A DNA stretch of 64,000 nt from Mycolicibacterium neoaurum VKM Ac-1815D (GTDB lineage: Bacteria; Actinomycetota; Actinomycetes; Mycobacteriales; Mycobacteriaceae): positions 930,001 through 994,000 of the forward strand of contig NC_023036.2 in NCBI RefSeq assembly GCF_000317305.3, in the 5' to 3' direction. The notes under the pieces are model-generated. The model was not told the DNA's origin, did not search any database, and saw nothing but the letters and a program-made list of their open reading frames with translations. Positions within the stretch are counted from its first letter, which is position 1. Each line of letters opens with the position of its first letter. The translations under genes and the position numbers were made by a program. Positions 28,754 to 37,608 of the stretch are shown here, piece by piece.

Positions 28754-29399
28754 GTCGCCCGGACCCACCGAGTGGGGCGAAAGTCCCGGCGTCGGACCGT
28801 GGCAAGGACCCCTGCCCACCGGAGCGGACGCCGCCCGATACGACCCTGAGCTGCTACGCGCCGGTGACACCCGCAATGTCGTCGACGCATATCGGTACTG
28901 GACCCGCGAGGCGATCATCGCCGATATCGACCGGCGCAGGCACCCGTTGCACATCGCGATCGAGAACTTCGGCAGCGACGCCAATATCGGCACCGTGGTG
29001 CGCACCGCCAATGCGTTCGCCGTGGACACCGTGCACATCGTCGGGCGGCGCCGCTGGAACCGTCGCGGCGCCATGGTCACCGACCGCTATCAGCGGCTGC
29101 GTCACCACGAGGACACCCCCGCACTGCTGGCCTTCGCCGCCGAAGCCGGGCTGACCGTCGTCGCGGTCGACAACGTGCCAGGATCGCGTCCGCTGGAGAC
29201 CGCGGTGCTGCCGCGCGACTGCCTGCTGGTGTTCGGTCAGGAAGGCCCGGGGATCACCCCGGAGGCGTCGGCCGGTGCGGCGTTCACGGTGTCCATCGCG
29301 CAGTTCGGCTCGACCCGCAGCATCAATGCCGGCGTGGCTGCCGGTATCGCGATGCACGCCTGGGTCCGCACACATGCCGACATAACCGCGGCCTGGTAG
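28746..29399 (+). CDS. SpoU/TrmH-family RNA 2'-O-methyltransferase
   Basis: A 217-residue SPOUT-class methyltransferase. Motif 1 is ENFGSDANIGTVVRTANAF, motif 2 is LLVFGQEGPGI, and motif 3 is SINAGVAAGIAMHAW; together they form the knotted SAM-binding site. It probably methylates ribose in rRNA or tRNA. It corresponds in position to Rv0380c. The conserved domain starts around residue 70; the N-terminal 65 residues are an extension. Confidence 0.88.
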   Translation: MTESPGPTEWGESPGVGPWQGPLPTGADAARYDPELLRAGDTRNVVDAYRYWTREAIIADIDRRRHPLHIAIENFGSDANIGTVVRTANAFAVDTVHIVGRRRWNRRGAMVTDRYQRLRHHEDTPALLAFAAEAGLTVVAVDNVPGSRPLETAVLPRDCLLVFGQEGPGITPEASAGAAFTVSIAQFGSTRSINAGVAAGIAMHAWVRTHADITAAW

Positions 29400-29408
29400 G
29401 GCAAAATC

Positions 29409-30524
29409 GTGCCCATGGTCGAGGTATGGGCAAATCGCGCCGCCAGTTCGGAGGCCGCCGTCACCGCGCGGCACCTGCGACGGCTGTGGGGGCTGCCCGG
29501 AACCCAACTCGGGGTCACCGCGTGGCCGGCGGCGCGCAACCAGTCGCTCTTCGGCACCTGGCACTACTGGTGGCAGGCGCATCTGCTCGACTGCCTGGTC
29601 GATGCCCAGCTGCGCGATCCCCAGCCGCAGCGCCTGACCAGGATCAAGCGTCAGATCCGCGGTCACCATCTTCGTAACAACCTGCGCTGGACCAACAGCT
29701 ATTACGACGATATGGCCTGGCTGGCCCTGGCCCTGGAACGCTCCGAGAGGCTGGTGGGTGTCGGCCGACCCAAGGCGCTGCGCACCTTCACCGAGCAGTT
29801 CCTCAACTCCTGGGTTCCCGAGGACGGCGGCGGAATTCCCTGGCGCAAACAGGATCAGTTCTTCAACGCCCCGGCCAACGGTCCGGCCGGCATCTTCCTG
29901 GCCCGGTCCGAGGACCGGCTGCGCCGCGCGCAGCAGATGGCCGACTGGATCGAGGACACCCTGATCGATCCCGAGACCAAGCTGGTCTTCGACGGCATCA
30001 AGGCCGGGTCGCTGGTGCGCGCCCAGTACACCTACTGCCAGGGGGTCGTGCTCGGTCTCGAGGTCGAATTGGCCAACCGCACCGGCGACCTCGAGCACGC
30101 CGAACGGGTGCACCGGTTGGTCGCCGCCGTCGAGCAGCACATGACGAGTGGCGGCGTCATCCGCGGTGCCGGCGGTGGTGACGGGGGATTGTTCAACGCC
30201 ATCACCGCCCGCTATCTGGCCTTGGTCGCCACCGATCTGCCCGGCAGCACTCCCGCCGACGAGCAGGCCCGCGCCACCGCACGCACGATCGTTTTGACCT
30301 CCGCGCAGTCGGCGTGGGACTACCGCCAGACCGTCGACGGTATGCCGCTGTTCGGCCCGTTCTGGGATCGCAACGCCGAGGTGCCGCAGGCGGCGACCAA
30401 GGCCGCACAGTCGGTGGACGGTGCGGTCAACGCCTCCGAGATGCCCGAACGCGATCTGTCGGTGCAGTTGTCGGGCTGGATGCTGATGGAGGTCGCCCAC
30501 ACCCTGGATGCCGGTACCGCGTGA
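29409..30524 (+). CDS. GH76-family glycoside hydrolase (alpha-1,6-mannanase type)
   Basis: A 371-residue GH76 protein. The signature acid pair is seen in NSYYDDMAWLALALER; the DD pair supplies the catalytic residues in family alpha-1,6-mannanases. Other conserved parts are WHYWWQAHLLDCLVDAQ, GGGIPWRK and YTYCQGVVLGLEVEL. There is no signal peptide, so unlike secreted bacterial mannanases it appears cytosolic. It resembles Rv0365c. Start GTG 29409 or ATG 29415. It is coupled by GTGA to the nhaA fusion. Confidence 0.85.
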   Translation: MPMVEVWANRAASSEAAVTARHLRRLWGLPGTQLGVTAWPAARNQSLFGTWHYWWQAHLLDCLVDAQLRDPQPQRLTRIKRQIRGHHLRNNLRWTNSYYDDMAWLALALERSERLVGVGRPKALRTFTEQFLNSWVPEDGGGIPWRKQDQFFNAPANGPAGIFLARSEDRLRRAQQMADWIEDTLIDPETKLVFDGIKAGSLVRAQYTYCQGVVLGLEVELANRTGDLEHAERVHRLVAAVEQHMTSGGVIRGAGGGDGGLFNAITARYLALVATDLPGSTPADEQARATARTIVLTSAQSAWDYRQTVDGMPLFGPFWDRNAEVPQAATKAAQSVDGAVNASEMPERDLSVQLSGWMLMEVAHTLDAGTA

Positions 30525-32308
30525 TCCGGCGCAACCCGACCGCCGCGCGCAGCGGCGAGAACACTGCTGCCGGTCTGCTGCTGTTGTTCACCCTGTTGGC
30601 CATCCTGTGGTCGAATTCGCCGTGGGCGCACAGCTATACCGATTTCTGGGACACCCACGTCGGGTTGACCTTCGGCAGCATGCACGCCGAGATGAGCGTC
30701 AAACATCTCGTCAACGACGCGTTGATGACATTCTTCTTCTTCCTGGTCGGCCTCGAGGTCAAGAGCCAGTTCGTCATCGGTGAACTGACCGACCGGTCCC
30801 GGGCGGCGGTACCGGTGCTGGCCGCGCTGGCCGGCCTGATCGTGCCGGCGCTGGTGTTCCTGTTGTTCAATCCCAGCGGCGACGAGGCGCGGGCCTGGGG
30901 TGTGGTCATCTCGACCGACACCGCCTTCCTGGTCGGCGCGCTGGCCATCATCGGGCCCAAGCATCCGTCCCGGCTGCGGACGTTCCTGCTGACCCTGGCC
31001 GTCGTCGACGATGTCGGTGCGCTGCTGGCGATCGCGTTGTTCTACTCCGATCAGATCCGGATCTGGCCGTTGCTGCTGTCGGTGGTGCTGATCGCACTGC
31101 TGGCCATGGTGCGGTTGCTGCCTGCCGCGCGCGGCCCGGCCTACTTCGTGCTGGGTCTGGGATTGTGGCTCGCCCTGTTGCAGGGCGGCGTGCACCCGAC
31201 GCTGGCCGGTGTCGCGGTGGCCCTGTTGATCCCGGTCTTCACCCCCGAACGCGACCGGGTGGAGGAGGCCGTCGAGATGATCGGTGTCTTCCGGCAGTCC
31301 CCGAACTCCGAGTACGCGCGGGAAGCGGCACGACGGCTGCGTGATTCGATCTCCATCAACGAGCGGCTGCAGACCACGTTCACGCCGTACGTGTCCTACC
31401 TGATCCTGCCGGTGTTCGCACTGGCCAACGCCGGCGTGCAGTTCAACATGCAGACCATCGAACTGGCCGTCCGCTCCCCGCTGACATGGGGCATCATCGC
31501 CGGCCTGGTGGTCGGCAAGTTCGTCGGTATCACCGCGGCGACGGCCATCGTGCGGGCCAGCGGCCTCGGCCAACTGGCGCCGGGGCTGACCCTGCGCCGG
31601 GTGGCCGGCGGCGCGGCGCTGTCCGGGATCGGGTTCACCATCTCGCTGTTCATCGTCGACATCGCGATCAGCGATCCGGTCAGCCAGGATCTGGCCCGCG
31701 TCGGTGTGCTGGTGGCCTCGGTGGTGGCGTTCGCCCTCGGCTGGTTGCTGTTCGCCGTCACCGACCGGCTCAGCCCACCGGTTGCCGTCGGCGCCACCCT
31801 GCTGCGCCCCGTCGATATCGAGCGCGACCACATCGCCGGAAATCCGCACGCGTCGCTCACCCTGGTCGAGTACGCCGACTTCGAATGCCCGTTCTGCAGC
31901 CGAGCGACCGGCTCGATCGACGAGGTGCGGGCGCATTTCGGGGATCGGTTGCGCTATGTGTGGCGGCATCTGCCGCTGGAACGGGTGCACCCGCATTCGG
32001 TGGATGCCGCCCGAGCCAGTGAGGCCGCCGCGTTGCAGGGGCGGTTCTTCGAGATGGGTGCCCGCATGTTCGAGATGCAGGACCACCTGGAATGGCAGCA
32101 CATCTACCGCTACGCCGACGGGGTCGGCTGCGATATCGCGAAGTTCGACGAGGATGTGCAGTCGGCCAGGGTGATGCACCGGGTGACCGATGACATCGAG
32201 GATGCCGAACTGATGGATCTGGGTGGGACGCCGACGTTCTTCGTCAATGGCGTTCGGCACACCGGGCCGTACGACGCCGCCAGCCTGATCCGCGCGCTGG
32301 AGGGTTAA
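30521..32308 (+). CDS. nhaA: NhaA Na+/H+ antiporter fused to a DsbA/thioredoxin domain
   Basis: A 595-residue fusion. Residues about 1-415 are a 12-helix NhaA, with the ion-binding pair Asp163-Asp164 in LAVVDDVGALL. Residues about 430-595 are a DsbA-like thioredoxin-fold domain with active site CPFC (456-459), then the cis-Pro loop GGTPTFFVNG. NhaA exchanges Na+ for H+ at the inner membrane. The job of the fused domain is unknown; similar fusions occur in other actinobacteria. GTG 30521 overlaps the GH76 stop. It converges with the MFS gene by 4 nt. Confidence 0.9.
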   Translation: MIRRNPTAARSGENTAAGLLLLFTLLAILWSNSPWAHSYTDFWDTHVGLTFGSMHAEMSVKHLVNDALMTFFFFLVGLEVKSQFVIGELTDRSRAAVPVLAALAGLIVPALVFLLFNPSGDEARAWGVVISTDTAFLVGALAIIGPKHPSRLRTFLLTLAVVDDVGALLAIALFYSDQIRIWPLLLSVVLIALLAMVRLLPAARGPAYFVLGLGLWLALLQGGVHPTLAGVAVALLIPVFTPERDRVEEAVEMIGVFRQSPNSEYAREAARRLRDSISINERLQTTFTPYVSYLILPVFALANAGVQFNMQTIELAVRSPLTWGIIAGLVVGKFVGITAATAIVRASGLGQLAPGLTLRRVAGGAALSGIGFTISLFIVDIAISDPVSQDLARVGVLVASVVAFALGWLLFAVTDRLSPPVAVGATLLRPVDIERDHIAGNPHASLTLVEYADFECPFCSRATGSIDEVRAHFGDRLRYVWRHLPLERVHPHSVDAARASEAAALQGRFFEMGARMFEMQDHLEWQHIYRYADGVGCDIAKFDEDVQSARVMHRVTDDIEDAELMDLGGTPTFFVNGVRHTGPYDAASLIRALEG

Positions 32309-33729
32309 CGGCTGCGCCCGCGCACCGAACCGAAGACCACCAGCGTCGCTGCCAGAGCGGTGAGCACCAGCCCGGCCACCGTGACGGCCTGCCGGAACTG
32401 GCCGGTCTGCACCGTGGTCCAGTTCCCGGTTGCCAGCGAGCCGGTGAACAGCGCCGCCAGAATGGTGCCGGTGACGACGATCCCGATCGCCGAGGTCACC
32501 TGTGCGGCGGTATCGGTCAGTGCGGTGCCGAGGGAGGTCCGGTCCTCCGGCAGCCCGCGCAGCACGTTGAGCGCGGCGACCACGCCGACCACCCGCATGC
32601 CCGCGGCCACCAGGGCCAGCGACACGGCAACCCACGGATAGCCGAACCGGCCGAAAAACCCGAACACGGCCAGGCCGATCACCACGGTGCAGGCGCTGAG
32701 CCAGGCGGCACGTTCGGGTCCGACGCGGCGGACGAACGGATCGACGAAGGCGCTGCCCGCGATCAACACGAGGACCTGGGGCAGCATGCCGAGCGCGGCC
32801 AGCGCCGGTGGCCACCCCCAGTCGAGCTGCAACTGCAGCGTCACCAGATAGCCGAGGCCCGCAACCGCCAGCCCGGCGGCTGCCTTGAAGGCCAACCCGC
32901 TCGAAACCAACGGGCGTGCAATGATTTCCAGAGATATCAGCGGAAAGCTTGTGCGCCGTTCACGAACGACGAACAAGGCGAGGGTGGTGACGGCTGCCGC
33001 GGCGGTCGCCCACGGCAGCCATGATCCGACACCGCGGTCGACGAAGAGCGTGGGCGTCAGCAGCGCCAGCACGATCGTCGTGGTCCCCAATGCCGCACCG
33101 GGGAGGTCCAGTGGGTCGCGGTGCAGATCGGCCGGGCGGTCGGCCGCCACGCCGCGACCCACCCCGATGATCGCCAGCATGGCGATCGGGACGTTCACCA
33201 GCAGGAGCAGCTGCCACGGGGCGATCTGGATGACCAGTCCGCCGACGGTGGGTCCGATGGCCAGCCCGACCAGGCCGACGGTGGAGATGAGGGTGATGGC
33301 GCGCAGTCGCAGGGTGTCCTCGTCGAAGAGCCGGAACGCCAGCGCCATCGAGCCGGGCGTGGTCATCGCCGCGGCGACGCCGGTGAGTACTCGGACCGCG
33401 ATGAGTTGTTCGGCGGTGGTGACGAAGGCGGTGGCCAGGCTGGCTGCGGCGAGCAGGGTGAGGCCGATGATCATCAGCCGCCGTCGACCGAACCGGTCGG
33501 CGAGCGCGCCGAAAACCAGCATCAGCCCGCCGAACACGACGGCGTAGGCGCCCACGACCCACTGCAGGGCGGTCGTCGAGGCGTGCAGATCGCGGCCGAT
33601 GGTGGGCAGGGCGACGGTCAGCACCGAGTTGTCGAGCATCTCGAAGAGGAACACCGCGCTGAGACCCGTCAGGGCCATCCATGTCTGGGTCAGTGACCGG
33701 GGAGGCAGAATGCGGGAAGCAACGGACAT
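32305..33729 (-). CDS. MFS drug efflux transporter (DHA2, 14 helices)
   Basis: A 474-residue major-facilitator protein of the 14-helix DHA2 group. Motif A is seen in FGALADRFGRRRLMIIGL and motif C-like sequence in LIAVRVLTGVAAAMTTPGSMALAF. It probably exports lipophilic cations or drugs by proton antiport. ATG 33729 is preferred over GTG 33735. It diverges from a TetR gene, with an operator-like palindrome between them, so induction by substrate is likely. Confidence 0.9.
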   Translation of the reverse strand: MSVASRILPPRSLTQTWMALTGLSAVFLFEMLDNSVLTVALPTIGRDLHASTTALQWVVGAYAVVFGGLMLVFGALADRFGRRRLMIIGLTLLAAASLATAFVTTAEQLIAVRVLTGVAAAMTTPGSMALAFRLFDEDTLRLRAITLISTVGLVGLAIGPTVGGLVIQIAPWQLLLLVNVPIAMLAIIGVGRGVAADRPADLHRDPLDLPGAALGTTTIVLALLTPTLFVDRGVGSWLPWATAAAAVTTLALFVVRERRTSFPLISLEIIARPLVSSGLAFKAAAGLAVAGLGYLVTLQLQLDWGWPPALAALGMLPQVLVLIAGSAFVDPFVRRVGPERAAWLSACTVVIGLAVFGFFGRFGYPWVAVSLALVAAGMRVVGVVAALNVLRGLPEDRTSLGTALTDTAAQVTSAIGIVVTGTILAALFTGSLATGNWTTVQTGQFRQAVTVAGLVLTALAATLVVFGSVRGRSR

Positions 33730-33732
33730 ACG

Positions 33733-33760
33733 CACTAAGTTAAGTCACTAAACTTAGTGA
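33733..33760. promoter_or_regulatory. Candidate TetR operator between MFS and TetR genes
   Basis: CACTAAG (33733-33739), CACTAAA (33746-33752) and CTTAGTG (33753-33759) are three copies of one half-site in 28 bp. TCACTAA-AC-TTAGTGA (33745-33760) is a 16-bp palindrome, and a perfect 9-bp inverted repeat spans 33733-33759. The site abuts the MFS start codon, an ideal place for mutual repression. Confidence 0.75.
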
Positions 33761-33779
33761 GTCAACAGATGGGATGGTC

Positions 33780-34382
33780 ATGCCGAGAACTTCGGAGCGC
33801 GGGGGCCCGTTGACCCGCCGCAAGATCTCCGACGTCGCCACGATGCTGTTCCTGGAGCGCGGGTTCGACACCGTCACCGTCGCCGATGTGGCGCGTCAGG
33901 CCGGTGTGTCCAGCGTGACGGTGTTCAAGCACTTTCCCCGCAAGGAGGACCTGCTCTTCGACCGCGTGGAGGATGCGGTCGCGATCCTGCGCGCGGCCGT
34001 GCGCGACCGGGGTGCCGGCGTCGACGCGCTGACCTCGCTGCGCGACGCGTCCTTCCGATTGGTCGACGAGCGCCACGCGCTGTCCGGGGTGAAAGCGGGA
34101 TCGATCCCGTTCTATCGGACGGTGGCCGCCTCACCCGCGCTGATCGCGCGGGCCAGGGAGATCGCCGCGGAACTGGAGCAGACCCTGGCCGCCGATCTGG
34201 AGGTGGACGCGGAGTTCGACGGGGACCCGACGCTGTTCGCCGCCCTGTTCATCGCCGGTTACACGACGGTGCTGACCGGGACCGCGCGCCGTGTCATCGC
34301 CGCGGACGCACCGGATCCGGTGGTCGAGGATCACCGGGCGCGATTGACGGCGCTCTTCGACGCCCTGCGCGGCGGGCTCTAG
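33780..34382 (+). CDS. TetR-family repressor
   Basis: A 200-residue TetR protein. The N-terminal HTH region is RRKISDVATMLFLERGFDTVTVADVARQAGVSSVTVFKHFPRKEDLLF, followed by an all-helical ligand domain. It is divergent from the MFS pump and presumably represses it and itself through the palindrome at 33733-33760. ATG 33780 with GGGA 6 nt upstream is preferred; ATG 33774 is an alternative. It converges with dedA by 4 nt. Confidence 0.9.
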   Translation: MPRTSERGGPLTRRKISDVATMLFLERGFDTVTVADVARQAGVSSVTVFKHFPRKEDLLFDRVEDAVAILRAAVRDRGAGVDALTSLRDASFRLVDERHALSGVKAGSIPFYRTVAASPALIARAREIAAELEQTLAADLEVDAEFDGDPTLFAALFIAGYTTVLTGTARRVIAADAPDPVVEDHRARLTALFDALRGGL

Positions 34383-35071
34383 CCCTGCTCGGCCAGCGGT
34401 CCCTCGCCGGCGTCCTTGACGGCCTTGCGCCGCTTGTACCACTCGATGGCGATGGGCAGCACCGAGAGGATGACGATGCCGATGACGATCGGCTCCAGCA
34501 GCTTCTGGATGATCTCGAAGCGGCCGAGCCAGAAGCCCAGCAGTGTCAGCCCGCAACCCCAGACGATGGCGCCGATGGCGTTGTACAGCGTGAACACCGC
34601 ATAGTTCATCTTGGCCGCGCCGGCGGTGATGGGCGCCAGGGTGCGCACGATCGGCACGAACCGGGCGATCACGATGGCGAAGGGCCCGCGCTGCTCGAAG
34701 AACACATGCGCCTCGTCGAGGTACTTCTGCTTGAGGAATCGCGCGTTCGGCTTGAACATCGCCGTACCGACATTGCGGCCGATCCAGTAACCGAGCTGCG
34801 CGCCGAGGATCGCCGCGACCGGGATGAAGACCAGCAGCTGCCACAGCTGGAAGTTGACGTCGGCGACGTTGCCCTCGGCCGAGGCGGTCTGGATGCCCGC
34901 GGCCAGCATGCCCGCCACGAACAGCAACGAGTCACCGGGCAGGATCGGGAACAGCACCCCGGATTCGACGAAGACGACCACCAGCAGCCCGATCAAGGCC
35001 CAGGTGCCGAAGTAGCTCAGCAGGTTGATCGGGTCCATGAAATCCGGCATGAGCGCCAGGGTGGTGGTCAT
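34379..35071 (-). CDS. DedA/SNARE-associated family membrane protein
   Basis: A 230-residue DedA protein with the family signatures ESGVLFPILPGDSLLFVAGML and RFVPIVRTLAPITAGAAKM, the latter followed by YNAIGAIVWG. DedA proteins are inner-membrane lipid or proton-coupled transporters; several recycle the lipid carrier undecaprenyl phosphate. It corresponds to Rv0364, next to fba in M. tuberculosis as well. Confidence 0.88.
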   Translation of the reverse strand: MTTTLALMPDFMDPINLLSYFGTWALIGLLVVVFVESGVLFPILPGDSLLFVAGMLAAGIQTASAEGNVADVNFQLWQLLVFIPVAAILGAQLGYWIGRNVGTAMFKPNARFLKQKYLDEAHVFFEQRGPFAIVIARFVPIVRTLAPITAGAAKMNYAVFTLYNAIGAIVWGCGLTLLGFWLGRFEIIQKLLEPIVIGIVILSVLPIAIEWYKRRKAVKDAGEGPLAEQG

Positions 35072-35096
35072 GGGGTTCGAAGATACCGGCTCGACC

Positions 35097-35621
35097 TTAG
35101 GGACAGGCCACGGCGATCCGGTAGCTGGAATCGACGATGCGCGCCGGATCGGCGGAATCGGTGCCGCTGCCCGACCCGGTGACGATCCAGGTGGCGTCGT
35201 TGCGCAGCACGGTCGGGGCGCGTCCGGCCGTTGCGGGCACCGGGACGCCGAAGGCGTAGGCCAGGGCGACGCCGCCGACGTCGCCGATGGTCACCGACCG
35301 CACGGCGGGAGCATCCTGGCCGGCCTCGTCGTCGGGCTCGTCGATGATGACGGTGACCCCCAGCGATGATTCCCCGATGCTGATGGTGAGCGGGCCGGCA
35401 GCGTCATCGCACTGCACCGGGCCGGTGGGGCCCGGGGCGCCGTTGACGACGACCTGCGCGGTGCCGGCAGGCACCGAGTCGACCTGAACCGGTGGTGGGG
35501 GAGGGGCCGATGCCGTGGTGGGGACGGTCTCGGGCGGGGCCGGCTGCCCGCACCCGGAGAGCGTGCCCGCCATCGCGGTGGCCAGGATGACGAACAGGGT
35601 CGGGACCGGCAGCGCGCGCAT
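35097..35621 (-). CDS. LpqH-like (19-kDa antigen family) lipoprotein
   Basis: A 174-residue lipoprotein with a signal ending in the lipobox TLSGC (Cys24), a Pro/Thr-rich linker, and a domain of the mycobacterial 19-kDa antigen type: VQCDDAAGPLTISIGESSLGVTVIID and the final SYRIAVACP, whose Cys pair is conserved. LpqH-family proteins are surface lipoproteins and TLR2 ligands. It lies 25 nt upstream of DedA on the same strand and diverges from fba. Confidence 0.78.
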   Translation of the reverse strand: MRALPVPTLFVILATAMAGTLSGCGQPAPPETVPTTASAPPPPPVQVDSVPAGTAQVVVNGAPGPTGPVQCDDAAGPLTISIGESSLGVTVIIDEPDDEAGQDAPAVRSVTIGDVGGVALAYAFGVPVPATAGRAPTVLRNDATWIVTGSGSGTDSADPARIVDSSYRIAVACP

Positions 35622-35723
35622 TTCTACCCGAGAGTAACCGGTGTACCCGGCATCCGCCCTGCCGCCGTCGGGGGCTTCTTGAGATACTGCCTGGGACAGC
35701 GCACGCGACCCAGGAGGAAGTCC

Positions 35724-36761
35724 ATGCCCATCGCCACGCCCGAGGTCTACGCCGAGATGCTCGGCCGTGCCAAGGAGCACTCGTTCGCCTTCCCGGCGAT
35801 CAACTGCACCTCCTCGGAGACCATCAATGCCGCGATCAAGGGATTCGCCGACGCGGGTAGCGACGGCATCATCCAGTTCTCGACCGGCGGTGCGGAATTC
35901 GGTTCCGGCCTCGGGGTCAAGGACATGGTTGTCGGCGCCACCGCGCTGGCCGAGTTCGCCCACGTCGTCGCCGCCAAGTACGACATCACCGTCGCACTGC
36001 ACACCGACCACTGCCCCAAGGACAAGCTGGACAGCTTCGTCCGCCCGCTGCTGGCCATCTCCGCCGAGCGCGTCAAGAACGGCCAGAACCCGCTGTTCCA
36101 GTCGCACATGTGGGACGGCTCCGCGGTGCCGATCGACGAGAACCTGCAGATCGCGCAGGAACTGCTGAAGCTGTCGACCGAGGCCAAGATCATCCTCGAG
36201 ATCGAGATCGGTGTCGTCGGCGGTGAAGAGGACGGCGTCGAGGCCGAGATCAACGAGAAGCTCTACACCTCTTCCGAGGATTTCGAGAAGACCATCGACG
36301 CCCTCGGCGCCGGCGAGAACGGCAAGTACCTGCTGGCGGCCACCTTCGGCAACGTGCACGGGGTGTACAAGCCGGGCAACGTGAAGCTCAAGCCGGAGAT
36401 CCTGGCGCAGGGCCAGCAGGTCGCCGCGGCCAAGCTCGGCCTCGCCGACAGCGCCCAGCCGTTCGACTTCGTCTTCCACGGCGGCTCGGGCTCGCTGAAG
36501 TCCGAGATCGAGGACTCACTGCGCTACGGCGTGGTGAAGATGAACGTCGACACCGACACCCAGTACGCGTTCAGCCGTCCCATCGCCGGGCACTTCTTCA
36601 CCAACTACGACGGTGTGCTCAAGATCGACGGCGAGGTCGGCAACAAGAAGGTCTACGACCCGCGCAGCTACCTGAAGAAGGGCGAGGCCGGGATGACCGA
36701 GCGCGTCATCGAGGCCTGCAACGACCTGCACAGCGCAGGCCGGTCGGTCTCTGCCGGTTAG
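35724..36761 (+). CDS. fba: Class II fructose-bisphosphate aldolase
   Basis: A 345-residue class II aldolase: zinc and catalytic motif HTDHC at residues 93-97 (Asp95 catalytic, His96 zinc ligand), EIEIGVVGGEED, FGNVHGVYKPGNVKL and FHGGSGS. It cleaves fructose-1,6-bisphosphate to dihydroxyacetone phosphate and glyceraldehyde-3-phosphate, and is essential in mycobacterial glycolysis and gluconeogenesis. The ribosome site AGGAGGA is close to consensus. An intrinsic terminator follows within 30 nt, so it is monocistronic. Confidence 0.97.
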   Translation: MPIATPEVYAEMLGRAKEHSFAFPAINCTSSETINAAIKGFADAGSDGIIQFSTGGAEFGSGLGVKDMVVGATALAEFAHVVAAKYDITVALHTDHCPKDKLDSFVRPLLAISAERVKNGQNPLFQSHMWDGSAVPIDENLQIAQELLKLSTEAKIILEIEIGVVGGEEDGVEAEINEKLYTSSEDFEKTIDALGAGENGKYLLAATFGNVHGVYKPGNVKLKPEILAQGQQVAAAKLGLADSAQPFDFVFHGGSGSLKSEIEDSLRYGVVKMNVDTDTQYAFSRPIAGHFFTNYDGVLKIDGEVGNKKVYDPRSYLKKGEAGMTERVIEACNDLHSAGRSVSAG

Positions 36762-36789
36762 GTCACGACAGCCAGGACCGGAGAACAAG

Positions 36790-36831
36790 AATCGGCGCGT
36801 TCCCCAGCCGGGGACGCGCCGATTTTTTCTT
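36790..36831 (+). terminator. Intrinsic terminator of fba
   Basis: AATCGGCGCGT (36790-36800) pairs perfectly with ACGCGCCGATT (36814-36824); inside it CCCC pairs with GGGG around an AGCC loop, with one bulged T. A run of six T (36823-36828) follows. This is the only textbook intrinsic terminator I found in the window. Confidence 0.95.
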
Positions 36832-36835
36832 CTGC

Positions 36836-37528
36836 TCAGCCGTTCTGGCAGATCTTCCACTGGTCGTCGCGGAACTGGAGATCGAAGCTGCGGGTGGACC
36901 GGGTCTGCGGGGCATTGGCCATGAAGGTGGTCACGTTGGCCTCGGCATGATCGTCGACCACGACCACCTCGTCGATGCTGGCCACCACGGGGTACTGCTT
37001 GGCCGCCGCGACCCGGCGATGCGTGTCGGTCCAGGCCTTGTCGTCATAGCGGACATAACTGTCGCGGGTGGCGCCGCAGGTCAACCCCCGCAGCGCGGCC
37101 AGATCGCCCTTCTGGATCGCGACATCGAAGTTCTCGATCGTCGAGCGAACCTGATCCTCCTGGGAGGCGGCGCCGTCACTGCCCCTGGTGAGCAGCACGG
37201 TGCCGAGGATCGCGACCGCGGCCACGGCGGCGATCACCAGCACCACCGCGATAACCCAGCCCCAGCTGCGCCTGCGCGTGGACGCCTTGGGTGCATCCTC
37301 GCGGGGCGGAATCACCTGAGGCGCAGCCACTTTGGAGGTGTCGATCATCTCCGTCGGCGCACCCGCGGCGAAGATCTCGGTCGGCGGCTCGGGCACCGAC
37401 TGGATGATCTGGGTGGAGCCGTCGAATCCCGACGGCGCGGTGAACCGGCGTTCCGAGGAATCCTCGGCCTCCGATGCGTCCGCGGTGGGCTCGGTGTTCG
37501 GGTCCCCGGGTTCTGTTGGGTTCGACAT
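36836..37528 (-). CDS. Anchored membrane protein with NTF2-like domain (Rv0361-like)
   Basis: A 230-residue type II-like membrane protein: a disordered acidic cytosolic region (1-85), a basic patch and one helix (WGWVIAVVLVIAAVAAVAILGTVLL), then a periplasmic DUF4878/NTF2-like domain ending FRDDQWKICQNG. Two Cys (LTCGAT and KICQNG) probably pair. It matches Rv0361 in topology and position between fba and the DUF3151 gene. M. tuberculosis has mgtE next to it, absent here. Confidence 0.78.
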   Translation of the reverse strand: MSNPTEPGDPNTEPTADASEAEDSSERRFTAPSGFDGSTQIIQSVPEPPTEIFAAGAPTEMIDTSKVAAPQVIPPREDAPKASTRRRSWGWVIAVVLVIAAVAAVAILGTVLLTRGSDGAASQEDQVRSTIENFDVAIQKGDLAALRGLTCGATRDSYVRYDDKAWTDTHRRVAAAKQYPVVASIDEVVVVDDHAEANVTTFMANAPQTRSTRSFDLQFRDDQWKICQNG

Positions 37529-37608
37529 CCCTGCTGCGGTCCTCCCTCGCGAACGCTCTCCGCAAGCCTAGTCACTGGCGGCATATCCCCGCACGGCACA
37601 ATAGGCCC

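Noticed and set aside
30320..32815. An 831-codon open frame antisense to the nhaA fusion
   Set aside because: Rich in Gln, Arg, Gly and His with no domain; it also crosses the convergent gene border. Shadow of GC-rich coding DNA.
36836..37528. Possible mgtE remnant next to fba
   Set aside because: The gene is a complete Rv0361-like protein, and no mgtE-like fragment is visible in the adjoining gaps.
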